From contig CAZLEX010000028.1 in the NCBI GenBank assembly GCA_964558655.1, positions 1-20,223 on the forward strand: 20,223 nucleotides of DNA. The letters are read 5' to 3'. Every line of letters begins with the position of its first letter. Position 1 is the first letter of the stretch. The notes below the pieces were generated by a model. It saw only the letters and a list, made by a program, of their open reading frames with translations. It searched no databases and was not told where the DNA came from. The position numbers and the translations under genes were made by a program. The stretch comes from RGIG6353 sp964558655 (GTDB lineage: Bacteria; Bacillota; Clostridia; Oscillospirales; SIG627). This document shows, piece by piece, positions 1-6,945 of this stretch.

Positions 1-2
1 AC

Positions 3-86
3 ACATCTCTTTTTGAAGATCAGCATAAGTACAATGCCATTATGCACGCATTGGCTGAGGTTGTCTATCGCGAAATGAGGAAATAA
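3..86 (+). CDS. C-terminal end of an unidentified protein (partial, cut by window start)
   Basis: An open frame enters from the left edge and ends at TAA 84-86. The visible 27 residues include FEDQHKYNAIMHALAEVVYR near the end, a helical, amphipathic tail. It resembles the tails of large ATPase/helicase or restriction subunits, but this is only an impression and I do not assign a family. No start or domain is visible. Its stop codon abuts the inner end of the tnpA remnant on the opposite strand, so the original 3' end may have been changed by that insertion or a later deletion. Confidence 0.45.
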   Translation, partial: TSLFEDQHKYNAIMHALAEVVYREMRK

Positions 87-191
87 TTTTTGTTTGTATA
101 TTGCTTATCTGCGATATTTTGGTGCAAATACAATACGGTATTGACATCTCAAATTCGTATGTTCTAAACTGTTTATCTCCTTCTCTTTCAC
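84..191 (-). pseudogene. tnpA: 5' fragment of an IS200/IS605-family tnpA transposase, decayed
   Basis: Reading the - strand from GTG at 191-189, preceded by AGGAGG at 205-200, gives a peptide containing INSLEHTNLRCQYR and RIVFAPKYRR. This is the characteristic N-terminus of the small HUH (Y1) transposases of IS200-type elements, whose usual text is close to NSLxHTxxxCxYHIVFxPKYRR. The next codon is TAA (107-105), where the family often has Gln or Lys, so a single C-to-T change of CAA would explain it. Reading past the stop gives AIYKQKL, as expected for the family (xxIYxxL). After about residue 36 the similarity ends, at the stop codon of the + strand gene. The HUH motif, catalytic tyrosine and element ends are absent, so this is an inactive fragment. 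Confidence 0.72.
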
Positions 192-269
192 GGTTAGGAC
201 CTCCTTATTATATTATTTGTGCGGTTGGCAGACTTCACTTCATAATATAGTGGTTATCATATGAAAACA

Positions 270-294
270 AAGCCGAGGAATTTATCCTCGGCTT
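270..294 (-). terminator. Rho-independent terminator of the six-gene sugar operon
   Basis: A perfect 10-bp inverted repeat, AAGCCGAGGA (270-279) and TCCTCGGCTT (285-294), encloses a 5-nt loop. On the - strand it is followed by TGTTTTCAT, a short T-rich run. It lies just after the stop of the Gfo/Idh gene, the last gene of the operon. The T tract is modest but the stem is strong. Confidence 0.8.
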
Positions 295-308
295 ATAAAA
301 CATTAACT

Positions 309-1388
309 TTAGGAAAGTTTTACGGGTTTGCCCGTAGCAATACTTTCATAGCAAGCATTCATGGCATTTACGGTATTGCGATGCCAAGCAAGATTAATCT
401 TCGGAGTTTTGCCCTCACGGATACACGAAACAAACTCGTCGATAAGGCCTACCCATTCATCAAAATAAGTATACTGTACCACATATTTTGAATCTGGAGT
501 GGAATTATGATAAATATTCGGGCCGAAACAGTCAGTCAAAATACTTCCATTATCACCGTTAAGAATAATATTTACTTCCATTCTCTTGGGGAAAATTTCC
601 CATCCCGGACCGGGAACCTTAATTTTTGTTTCCGTTCTTGACCATGACGGATCAAGAAGGAAAGCTACTCCGTTCTTCATTTTGCCGGCAACGGCAACCA
701 TATCTTCCTCTTCAAGTTCGGGACGAATATTGGGAGCAACCGTAGCAAAAATCGTATCAAATTCGCTTCCCGTCATCTCACGGATAAGGTCAAAAATGTG
801 AGGATGATCGCAAATTGCTCCGCCGCGACAACGACTGTCTCCGTTGCGAAGCGGAATTCTCTCACCGTAACTCTTTTCGGGAACTCCCTGCCACGGAAAC
901 GCCCAAACCGGCGAAAGAGTTATATTGGTCGCTTCAAACGAACGAAGCGTTCCAAGCCGTCCGGATTTGTTCAATTCTTTAAGTCTCATTACAACCGGAT
1001 TATAATGAAGCTCAAGCTCAACCTGACATACTATTCCGGCTTCGGCACATATTCTCTCCATTTCGGCATATTCTTCCATGTTGAATGTAGGAACTTTCAT
1101 CGAAAGAATATGTATTCCTCTTTCCGCGCAAAGCTTAACCTGACGAAGATGATCACTGTTTTCGCTGGCAAGAACAACCGCCTCTATTTCCGGATGTGCC
1201 GAAAGCATTTCTTCTTCGCTGTCATAACAAGGAATTCCCTGAACGGAATTCAAAAAGACTTTTTTAACTTCTTCATTTGCACACGATACTGCAACCCAGT
1301 CCAATTTAGGATTGTCACGCAATACCTGATAATATTTTCTCGTATGTCCGTGTGTCATGGACATCATAGCTATTTTTATAGGTTTCAC
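309..1388 (-). CDS. Gfo/Idh/MocA family NAD(P)-dependent oxidoreductase
   Basis: This 359-residue protein has normal length for the Gfo/Idh/MocA family, which oxidises or reduces hydroxyls of sugars, inositols and glycosides with NAD(P). The N-terminal half is a Rossmann-type domain, with IEAVVLASENSDH at 68-80 and AERGIHILSMKVP at 88-100. K98 sits where the catalytic Lys of the family's EKP motif lies. The C-terminal alpha/beta domain contains DHPHIFDL (194-201), matching the family's conserved substrate-side His/Asp. The usual GxGxxG nucleotide loop near the N-terminus is replaced by MMSMTHGH (8-15), as in some divergent family members. I take GTG at 1388-1386 as start because an AAGGGGG element precedes it and the neighbouring ATG is out of frame. 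It is the last gene of the operon, 14 bp after the previous stop. The substrate is unknown. Confidence 0.85.
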   Translation of the reverse strand: MKPIKIAMMSMTHGHTRKYYQVLRDNPKLDWVAVSCANEEVKKVFLNSVQGIPCYDSEEEMLSAHPEIEAVVLASENSDHLRQVKLCAERGIHILSMKVPTFNMEEYAEMERICAEAGIVCQVELELHYNPVVMRLKELNKSGRLGTLRSFEATNITLSPVWAFPWQGVPEKSYGERIPLRNGDSRCRGGAICDHPHIFDLIREMTGSEFDTIFATVAPNIRPELEEEDMVAVAGKMKNGVAFLLDPSWSRTETKIKVPGPGWEIFPKRMEVNIILNGDNGSILTDCFGPNIYHNSTPDSKYVVQYTYFDEWVGLIDEFVSCIREGKTPKINLAWHRNTVNAMNACYESIATGKPVKLS

Positions 1389-1402
1389 AGCATTATCCCC
1401 CC

Positions 1403-2092
1403 TTATACTCTTACATTGTCTACGGTTGAAACGGAAGTTTGTGCAGCAGTAACAACGGCATCAATATGAGATGCAACGGCACTTGTATCTGCAGCCGAGC
1501 GTGCAAGATCAAACACATGTCGTACAAGTGCACACTCATTCGGTAAAAGTCCGAAAAGTTCGGTATCAACATCGGTGAAGACCGTATTTTCTTCATCCAA
1601 GACATATATTGAGCTTTGCGGATACTGAGTATCCACCGCTCTGTCACAGGCATTTCCGGAGACGGCTATAATTTCGTGCTTATCAACAACAGCTTGTGTT
1701 TGCGGAAGGGTAGCTGAAAGCTCAAATGTACATACAACGCCGTTTTGACTTTTTGCAATGGCATTAAGCACGGTTCCCGAATTCTCAACAGCAAAAATTT
1801 CGCAAATTTTTTCACCTGTAACAAATTCGAAAATATCGGCTTCACGCCAAAGAATTTTATAAAGGTCGCTTCCCTTATGTGCAATATGAGTGATACGCAT
1901 TGTTGAAAGTCCGGTAAGATTACCCGATACAACGAGATTTTTGAGTTCCGTAAATCTGCGTTCCGCACGCCACGGAAGTAACTTCATTTCTTTCCCGTCT
2001 ATGCGGGCAAGATCAAAAGAAATTATCTCGGCCTTTTTCTCAACATCATACTTATCAAAAAGAAATTCGAGTTTTTCCTGTAGTTTTTTCAT
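1403..2092 (-). CDS. Stand-alone Gfo/Idh/MocA C-domain-like protein lacking the Rossmann domain
   Basis: 229 residues from ATG at 2092-2090. This start is chosen because AGAGG (2106-2102) is 9 nt upstream, while the in-frame GTG at 2101 touches the RBS. The protein would be unremarkable without its neighbour. Its segment ELKNLVVSGNLTGLSTMRIT aligns by eye with RLKELNKSGRLGTLRSFEAT of the adjacent oxidoreductase. The pair ADIFEFVTG and NGVVCTFELS aligns with PHIFDLIREMTG and NGVAFLLDPS. The tail SHIDAVVTAAQTSV...NVRV aligns with NTVNAMNACYESIATGKPVK. It therefore resembles a Gfo/Idh C-terminal domain without the nucleotide-binding half, and the conserved DxPHIFD histidines are lost. It is unlikely to be an oxidoreductase alone. 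A regulatory or heteromeric partner of the downstream enzyme is a reasonable inference. The SD overlaps the stop of the preceding SIS gene, so translation is probably coupled. Confidence 0.7.
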   Translation of the reverse strand: MKKLQEKLEFLFDKYDVEKKAEIISFDLARIDGKEMKLLPWRAERRFTELKNLVVSGNLTGLSTMRITHIAHKGSDLYKILWREADIFEFVTGEKICEIFAVENSGTVLNAIAKSQNGVVCTFELSATLPQTQAVVDKHEIIAVSGNACDRAVDTQYPQSSIYVLDEENTVFTDVDTELFGLLPNECALVRHVFDLARSAADTSAVASHIDAVVTAAQTSVSTVDNVRV

Positions 2093-2104
2093 AATTTTCA
2101 CCTC

Positions 2105-2854
2105 TCAAAGCATTTTTATTCTCGGTTTGTATTTTGCGAGATAACCCGCATTCTTTTCGTCACCGCCCGGTGTATTCGCACTTGACCAGACAGGTGGCGT
2201 AATACCTCTTTGTATACAAAGATTGACTGTCTCGATTTCCAGAATATGTGCAATATAAAAATCAACAATGTTAGAAGTAGGTGCAATCGGTGTTTCAAGA
2301 CCGGGAACATTCACAACGGCATCTCCGACCGGATTGTAATCGTCTATTGCAACATCGGCGTAATCGAAAAGATTTTTGTGACTCGGATGACGGATAAAAT
2401 GATCTTCCGGCATCTCTTCCTGCCAATAAGAGCTTGAAATCGCAATTATTTTTACTCCTCTTTTCTTAGCTTCCTCTGCGGCATCGATAGTTGCCGGATT
2501 TATGCCTATATTATGGAATATTATAAGCAAATCCCCTTCTTGAAGATCATAATATTTGAGAATGGAAGCTCCGTAATTTACACATCTCTCAAGTTCCAGA
2601 TACTTCAACGCCTGATTAAAAACGGACAGTCCCGTTTCCATTACCGGATTTATGCAGGCAAGACCGCCTGCACGAAAGAACATTTCTCCGACAGGAAGAG
2701 TGGTATGCCCTCCTCCGCCGAATACACTGATAAGTCTGTCGTTTTCAATTGCGTCAGCCATAAGGCTTGCCGCTTTCTTTATGTTTTCTTCTTGATTTTC
2801 ATTTATCTTTTCAATGTTTTTTACAATATTTTCCCAATATCCGAAATCATTCAT
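2105..2854 (-). CDS. SIS-domain sugar-phosphate-binding protein (second of two)
   Basis: 249 residues with a single SIS (sugar isomerase) domain of the SIS_2/UPF0309 type, which binds phosphosugars. FGGGGHT at 45-51, then FFRAGG at 59-64, corresponds to the family's first glycine-rich loop and the following helix. NPVGDAVV (174-181) and the C-terminal region with APTSNIVDFYIAH also fit. The second phosphate-binding loop, STSG-like in most members, reads FHNIGINP here (113-120), so the usual Ser/Thr ligands are missing. The ATG overlaps the kinase stop as ATGA (2854-2851), indicating translational coupling. It probably binds or isomerises a sugar phosphate in the cytoplasm, perhaps as a heteromer with the other SIS protein. 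The exact reaction is unknown. Confidence 0.82.
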   Translation of the reverse strand: MNDFGYWENIVKNIEKINENQEENIKKAASLMADAIENDRLISVFGGGGHTTLPVGEMFFRAGGLACINPVMETGLSVFNQALKYLELERCVNYGASILKYYDLQEGDLLIIFHNIGINPATIDAAEEAKKRGVKIIAISSSYWQEEMPEDHFIRHPSHKNLFDYADVAIDDYNPVGDAVVNVPGLETPIAPTSNIVDFYIAHILEIETVNLCIQRGITPPVWSSANTPGGDEKNAGYLAKYKPRIKML

Positions 2855-3690
2855 TTTTTTATTCTCCTTTCAATTTCATCTCTCGTGGGAATAGCTGGAA
2901 GTACATATCTTCGCGAAACGCTTATGCCGGATGCGATATTCGCAACTCGGCAAGATTCTTCAAGCGATTTTCCTTCGGCAAGACACACCGCCAAAACTCC
3001 GTTGAATGTGTCTCCCGCTCCCGTTGTATCCAATACATTATCGTCTGTTGCCGGAATCGTAATTTTTCCGTTCACGAGACAACCTTCACCGCCAAGCGTT
3101 ATCACATAATTCTTAAAGCTACCGAGTTCCAGCTGTTTTGCCTCACAAGCATTCGGGGTTACCAAAAAAACTTTTTCGGCGAAACTTTTAGATACAGGAC
3201 GGTACGGTGCCGGATTGAGTATCACCGTTTTCCCGTAGGTTTGCGCAATATTCGCAAGCTCAATATTTACATCTTCAGGTATCTCATTCTGTAAAAGAAG
3301 CACATCGCACGATGCCACTTCCTCTTCAAAAATTGAAATATCCGATACGGAAAGCTGTGCACCGCGATAAACCGTAACACGATTTTCACCGGTTTTATCC
3401 GTAAGTATAAATGCTGTTGCCGTCGGAGTGCTCTTTTTTGCGAAAAATCCTCTCACACGGTTTTCACGACATACTTCGGCACACTCTTCACCGGCGGCAT
3501 CGTGCCCGATTGCAGCAAGAAAAGAAACTTCCGCTCCCGCTCTTGCTGCGGCAATCGCCTGATTAATGCCCTTTCCGCCTATCTCCGAATAAAGCGAAAG
3601 TGCCTGCAAAGTCTCTCCGCTTTCATGAAAATGGTCGGCATACATGAAATATGAATTACCGGAAATTCCAGCAACTGCGATTTTTGCCAT
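2851..3690 (-). CDS. Ribokinase-like PfkB-family carbohydrate kinase
   Basis: 279 residues, slightly shorter than typical ribokinases (about 300). The N-terminal PfkB signature GGKGINQAIAAARAGAEV lies at 38-55 and VTPNACEAKQLE at 177-188. The C-terminal signature DTTGAGDTFNG lies at 221-231, with the catalytic base D227 and the GAGD anion hole. It should phosphorylate a sugar hydroxyl with ATP in the cytoplasm. It lies between the two SIS genes, 9 bp after one and overlapping the other by ATGA, with AGAGG just before its ATG. The context suggests that its product or substrate is the phosphosugar handled by the SIS proteins. The specificity (ribose, fructose, tagatose-phosphate, nucleoside or another) cannot be read from the sequence. 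Confidence 0.9.
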   Translation of the reverse strand: MAKIAVAGISGNSYFMYADHFHESGETLQALSLYSEIGGKGINQAIAAARAGAEVSFLAAIGHDAAGEECAEVCRENRVRGFFAKKSTPTATAFILTDKTGENRVTVYRGAQLSVSDISIFEEEVASCDVLLLQNEIPEDVNIELANIAQTYGKTVILNPAPYRPVSKSFAEKVFLVTPNACEAKQLELGSFKNYVITLGGEGCLVNGKITIPATDDNVLDTTGAGDTFNGVLAVCLAEGKSLEESCRVANIASGISVSRRYVLPAIPTRDEIERRIKK

Positions 3691-3699
3691 ATATTCCTC

Positions 3700-4422
3700 T
3701 CAAAGATGCTTTACTTTAGGTAAATATTTTTTTATCAATGCTTTGTTATATTCGGCACCGCCTTCAATGTTTCCGCTAAGATAAACATCCGGAAGAGTAC
3801 CGTCAATTTCGGCAAGCCTTGCCGCCTCCATTATTACCGACTGCATTATATACGACGAAGCGGCAGTGGAAACGCTTCCCATTTTTACAGGGATCCCATC
3901 AATATCCATACAGGCATCACCGTGTACAACGCAATTGTCAATAAATAAATCGGAACATTCCCACAACATCGGAACATTCTTTTTGTCGGCAAAATATTCC
4001 GAAGAAACAATCGAGATTACCTTAATCCCGTTTTTTCTTGCAACACTCGCCATTTCAACAGGTACGGCATTTTTTCCGGAAGTAGATATGACAAAAAGCA
4101 CATCTTTTTCACATAAACAGTAACGGTCGAAAATACTCTCGGCAATACCGGAAGTCTTCTCCATAACACTGCTCTTTGCGGCACCGTTGTGAAGCATAAG
4201 GTCACAGTCGAGCATAACGCTTACATTTGCAAGCCCGCCTGCACGGTAAAAACAGTCAAGCCCTATCAAATGAGAATGACCGCAGCCGAATATGTAAATA
4301 ATTCCGCCTTTTTTTATCGCTTCGGCAGTTTCTTTTGCGGCCGCTTGCATTTTTTCACGCTGAGTCGAACGAATCTTTTCAAGAGTTGCCGTTATTGCAT
4401 CACAATAATCGTCAAAAATCAT
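3700..4422 (-). CDS. SIS-domain sugar-phosphate isomerase-like protein (first of two)
   Basis: 240 residues with one SIS domain of the SIS_2/UPF0309 type. The first loop IFGCGHSHLIG lies at 44-54, with FYRAGG after it, and the second loop ISTSGKNAVPVEMA at 112-125 has the canonical Ser/Thr phosphate-binding residues. NCVVHGDACM and SVSTAASSYIMQSVIMEAA, further along, match the family's active-site helix region. It therefore keeps the features its partner at 2105-2854 has lost. The two are homologous along their length (FYRAGG against FFRAGG, KYLPKVKHL against KYKPRIKML at the C-terminus). The ATG overlaps the stop of the TIM-barrel gene (ATGA, 4422-4419). It probably acts as an isomerase or binding protein for a phosphosugar. 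The precise reaction is not known. Confidence 0.87.
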   Translation of the reverse strand: MIFDDYCDAITATLEKIRSTQREKMQAAAKETAEAIKKGGIIYIFGCGHSHLIGLDCFYRAGGLANVSVMLDCDLMLHNGAAKSSVMEKTSGIAESIFDRYCLCEKDVLFVISTSGKNAVPVEMASVARKNGIKVISIVSSEYFADKKNVPMLWECSDLFIDNCVVHGDACMDIDGIPVKMGSVSTAASSYIMQSVIMEAARLAEIDGTLPDVYLSGNIEGGAEYNKALIKKYLPKVKHL

Positions 4423-5450
4423 TTTTTAAGTACCCGCTTGTAATTTTCGCCTATTCTATCCCACAAAGCTATCGGATTTTCGGCTGCAACTACCGTACCC
4501 AAACCTCCGCGGTAGGTCCATGTTGCAAGGCGATCAACACCATACGATTCATAAAGATCTACTACGCGGTCAACTTGTGCGAGGTCTGCGGGAGATTTAT
4601 TATATCCCATGAGCCAGCGTTCCGACTGCTTTCCGTATTTTTTTGCCATTTCAACGGTTCTCTTTGTAATATCTTCAAAGAAAGACTGCGGAAGCGTCCA
4701 ATTAATAATAGTGGTCGAAAATACATCAAAATACGGACAGGAAGCGACCATATCCCAATTGTCGTATCCGCGAAGTTCCGTAACATAATAAGTATTCATC
4801 GTTGCATGAACACAACAGGTTATTTCAAGAGACGGATTTATCTCTTTCAATGTACGGGATGTATCGGAAAGTGTAAAAAGAGCTTCTCTCCATCTGAATT
4901 GCTTAACATCGTCATTCATGAACTTAGGCATCTCATACCCGTAATATTCCTCGAACTTTTTCATACATTCCGGACAGCGACACGCCCAATCATCACCTGC
5001 ACCGCCGGTGATTGAAGCGTAAGCTTTAGGATAAGCGTAATGAGGCTCGTCCCAGAAAAAGCCGTCTACTTCCGTCTCTCTTGCAAGTTTAACGCAAAGA
5101 CGCTTGAAATAATCGCGAAAAGAATTCGTATTGAAACAAGCCGCATTGAGAACTTCTCCGGTATAAGCGGAAACCTGTCTGTGATGAATATTGTTCTGCA
5201 AGAAAAGGCTGACCTGTTCTCCACCGAAATATTTGCCTATACCCCATGTATCCGCAATAACGCGAAGCCCCATCTCATGAGCCTTTTTAACAATGAGGTT
5301 AATGTTCGGAAACCAAAAATCCATGTCAAATTCGGTGATTGCGAGAATAACAGTATCACAGCCGTGTTCTATCATCTCACGAAAATCTTTTTCGGCATGC
5401 TCTACATAACCGAGTCCGTAATAGCTTACCGCACAATGCTTTACAGCCAT
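4419..5450 (-). CDS. Putative TIM-barrel glycoside hydrolase-like protein
   Basis: 343 residues, no signal peptide, first gene of the operon. The pattern is that of a (beta/alpha)8 barrel of the glycosidase superfamily. DTVILAITEFDMDF (32-45) and GLRVIADTWGIGKYFGG (61-77) are successive strands. VDGFFWDEPHY (128-138) is a strand ending with acidic residues D134 and E135, in the place of a catalytic acid. PYFDVFSTTIINW (239-251) and LATWTYRGG near the end supply later strands. After the WDEPH motif comes CRCPECMKKFEEYYG (157-171), a short cysteine cluster also found in uncharacterised glycosidase-like proteins of the GHL type. Activity is not proven by sequence, and I do not assign a CAZy family. 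GGAG lies upstream of the ATG. It is the promoter-proximal gene, divergent from the AraC regulator. Confidence 0.7.
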   Translation of the reverse strand: MAVKHCAVSYYGLGYVEHAEKDFREMIEHGCDTVILAITEFDMDFWFPNINLIVKKAHEMGLRVIADTWGIGKYFGGEQVSLFLQNNIHHRQVSAYTGEVLNAACFNTNSFRDYFKRLCVKLARETEVDGFFWDEPHYAYPKAYASITGGAGDDWACRCPECMKKFEEYYGYEMPKFMNDDVKQFRWREALFTLSDTSRTLKEINPSLEITCCVHATMNTYYVTELRGYDNWDMVASCPYFDVFSTTIINWTLPQSFFEDITKRTVEMAKKYGKQSERWLMGYNKSPADLAQVDRVVDLYESYGVDRLATWTYRGGLGTVVAAENPIALWDRIGENYKRVLKK

Positions 5451-5491
5451 ATCAATTCTCCTTTTGTTTTTTAATATAGGTTATATAAAAC

Positions 5492-5520
5492 AGTATAGAA
5501 TAAAACGAATATTATGTAAA
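5492..5520 (-). promoter_or_regulatory. Sigma-A promoter of the six-gene - strand operon
   Basis: On the - strand TTTACA (5520-5515) and TATACT (5497-5492) are separated by 17 nt, close to consensus. The start of transcription would lie near 5485, giving a leader of roughly 35 nt before the ATG at 5450. The -35 box overlaps the inverted repeat at 5512-5529. Confidence 0.75.
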
Positions 5521-5554
5521 CTCACATAAAATAACTAAAAAGTGGATATTTAGT
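5512..5554. promoter_or_regulatory. Candidate operator region between divergent promoters
   Basis: Two short inverted repeats sit between and over the divergent -35 boxes. TTATGT (5512-5517) pairs with ACATAA (5524-5529) across 6 nt. ACTAAA (5534-5539) pairs with TTTAGT (5549-5554) across 9 nt. Their position is where an AraC-type activator of both arms would bind. Short AT-rich repeats arise by chance, so the assignment is tentative. Confidence 0.35.
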
Positions 5555-5557
5555 AAC

Positions 5558-5586
5558 TTGACAAAGTAGCTTGTATATGTTATTTT
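5558..5586 (+). promoter_or_regulatory. Sigma-A promoter of the araC-type regulator operon
   Basis: TTGACA (5558-5563), a 17-nt spacer and TATTTT (5581-5586) give a perfect -35 with a weaker -10. AAGAGGTG follows about 8 nt before the ATG at 5605, so the transcript leader would be very short (about 12 nt). TATATG at 5574-5579 is an alternative -10 but its spacing is too small. Confidence 0.7.
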
Positions 5587-5604
5587 AGAATAAGAGGTGA
5601 TGAT

Positions 5605-6363
5605 ATGTTTCCAAGCAAACAGACGCAATATTACCGCATAATTTCAGTGCTTGAGTTAGAGTGGGAGCCACGCTGCGAACAAGCATTGCCTCGCCCTTTT
5701 CACGCTCTTTCGTTTCGCATAAAAGGCAACGCCGTTTTCAAACATGACAATGACACAAAGGCTGTGGAAGCCGGAGAAGTTGCGTTTGTTCCGAAAGGAT
5801 ATTCATACACTTTAGACGAAGCGATTGACGCCCATTTATTCGTAATTCACTTTGATCAGTTGCCTGACAAAGCATATAATTTCGAGTCTTTCAAAGTGAC
5901 AAATCCCGCATGGTACGAGGAACACTTCAGAAGACTTTACCGTTTGTGGCAAAGAAAAGAAAAGGGTTACCGTCTCGATGCGGCGTCAATTTTTTACAAA
6001 ATACTGTCGGAGCTTGTCAAAGAAGGACAAAATTCTCAGCACAGTGTCGAAGATAAACTCGCAATCGTACTTGAATACATTCACTCCAACTACACTGACA
6101 CCGCACTGTCCGTTGACAGACTTGCAAAAATGTACGGAGCAAGTGCAACATACTTCAGAAGAATATTTAAAGAAAGATACGGCTCTCTCCCTCTCACATA
6201 CATAAATGCTCTCCGTCTCAAAAGAGCCGAAGAACTGATACGCTCCGGTTATTATTCGATATCGCAGGCGGCGGCATTGTCGGGGTTTTCCGATCCGAAG
6301 TATTTTTCGCGATTTGTAAAAAAAACAAAGGGGGATTCACCTTCCAGACTTTGGAAGATTTAA
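5605..6363 (+). CDS. AraC-family transcriptional regulator
   Basis: 252 residues. The N-terminal part (about 30-90) looks like a cupin ligand-binding domain: FHALSFRIKGNAVF, then VEAGEVAFVPKGYSYTL (54-70) and HLFVIHFDQL. The C-terminal 100 residues form the double helix-turn-helix. The first helix pair includes LSVDRLAKMYGASATYFRRIFKE (169-190) and the second ISQAAALSGFSDPKYFSRFVKK (219-240), followed by the usual KxxxxSPSxLW ending. It is the first gene of the + strand arm, divergent from the sugar operon with 154 bp between start codons, so it probably responds to a sugar or sugar phosphate and controls both arms. No membrane segment is seen. Confidence 0.92.
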   Translation: MFPSKQTQYYRIISVLELEWEPRCEQALPRPFHALSFRIKGNAVFKHDNDTKAVEAGEVAFVPKGYSYTLDEAIDAHLFVIHFDQLPDKAYNFESFKVTNPAWYEEHFRRLYRLWQRKEKGYRLDAASIFYKILSELVKEGQNSQHSVEDKLAIVLEYIHSNYTDTALSVDRLAKMYGASATYFRRIFKERYGSLPLTYINALRLKRAEELIRSGYYSISQAAALSGFSDPKYFSRFVKKTKGDSPSRLWKI

Positions 6364-6369
6364 ACTGTT

Positions 6370-6945
6370 ATGAAAATAGAAAAACTTTTAAAAAGAAGAA
6401 GAACCGTTAGGCGTTTTCTTGATAAACCGGTTGAAGAAGAAATTCTTACAAAATTTATCGACCTTGCAAGGCTCTCTCCGAGCGGTGCCAATTTGCAATC
6501 CCTGAAATATGCCGTGATTACCGATAAAGAAACAAGACTTGCGATGTTTCCTCACATAAAATATGCAGGCTATACTCCGGAATGGGAAAATAAATTTGAA
6601 GCAACTCCGCCTTCGTTTATTTTGCTGTTTAACGACACACGCTACCGTGAAAGTGTAAAAAGCGAAGCCGATGCGGGAATTGCACTTATGGTGCTGACAC
6701 TTTTGGCTCAGGAACACTCTCTCGCCTCCTGCATAATAGGTGCGGTAAACCGACAGGCTGTCACACAAATTTTAAAAACAGACAGTTATCTCGATTTGTT
6801 GTATCTTATCGGCATAGGATACCCGGATCAAAATAACTATCTGTACAATAGTGAAGACAAAATAAAATACGCACTCGACGAAAATAAAAATTTCAAGGTT
6901 CCCAAAAGATCTCTTGAAGAAATAACAGTGAGGATAAAAAAATGA
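6370..6945 (+). CDS. Nitroreductase-family FMN protein
   Basis: 191 residues, typical of small nitroreductase-fold flavoproteins. The N-terminal LLKRRRTVRRFLDKPV (6-21) carries the Arg-Arg-Thr/Ser-x-Arg FMN-binding motif. LARLSPSGANLQ (32-43) matches the family's ApSgxNxQ FMN/dimer motif. ADAGIALMVLTLLAQEHSLASCIIG is the helix-strand over the flavin, and YLIGIGYPDQ is the conserved G(Y/I)P strand. It should use NAD(P)H to reduce a small substrate. The natural substrate in this family is rarely predictable. It starts 6 bp after the regulator's stop and overlaps the glycosidase start as ATGA (6942-6945), so it belongs to the same transcript. Confidence 0.88.
   Translation: MKIEKLLKRRRTVRRFLDKPVEEEILTKFIDLARLSPSGANLQSLKYAVITDKETRLAMFPHIKYAGYTPEWENKFEATPPSFILLFNDTRYRESVKSEADAGIALMVLTLLAQEHSLASCIIGAVNRQAVTQILKTDSYLDLLYLIGIGYPDQNNYLYNSEDKIKYALDENKNFKVPKRSLEEITVRIKK

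Noticed and set aside
798..1469. 223-codon + strand open frame
   Set aside because: It lies entirely over the convincing Gfo/Idh gene on the other strand, has no ribosome binding site and has a low-complexity basic composition typical of antisense frames.
2093..2101. GTG at 2101 as start of the Gfo/Idh C-domain-like gene
   Set aside because: The AGAGG site (2106-2102) touches this codon, leaving no spacing, while ATG at 2092 has a 9-nt spacing.
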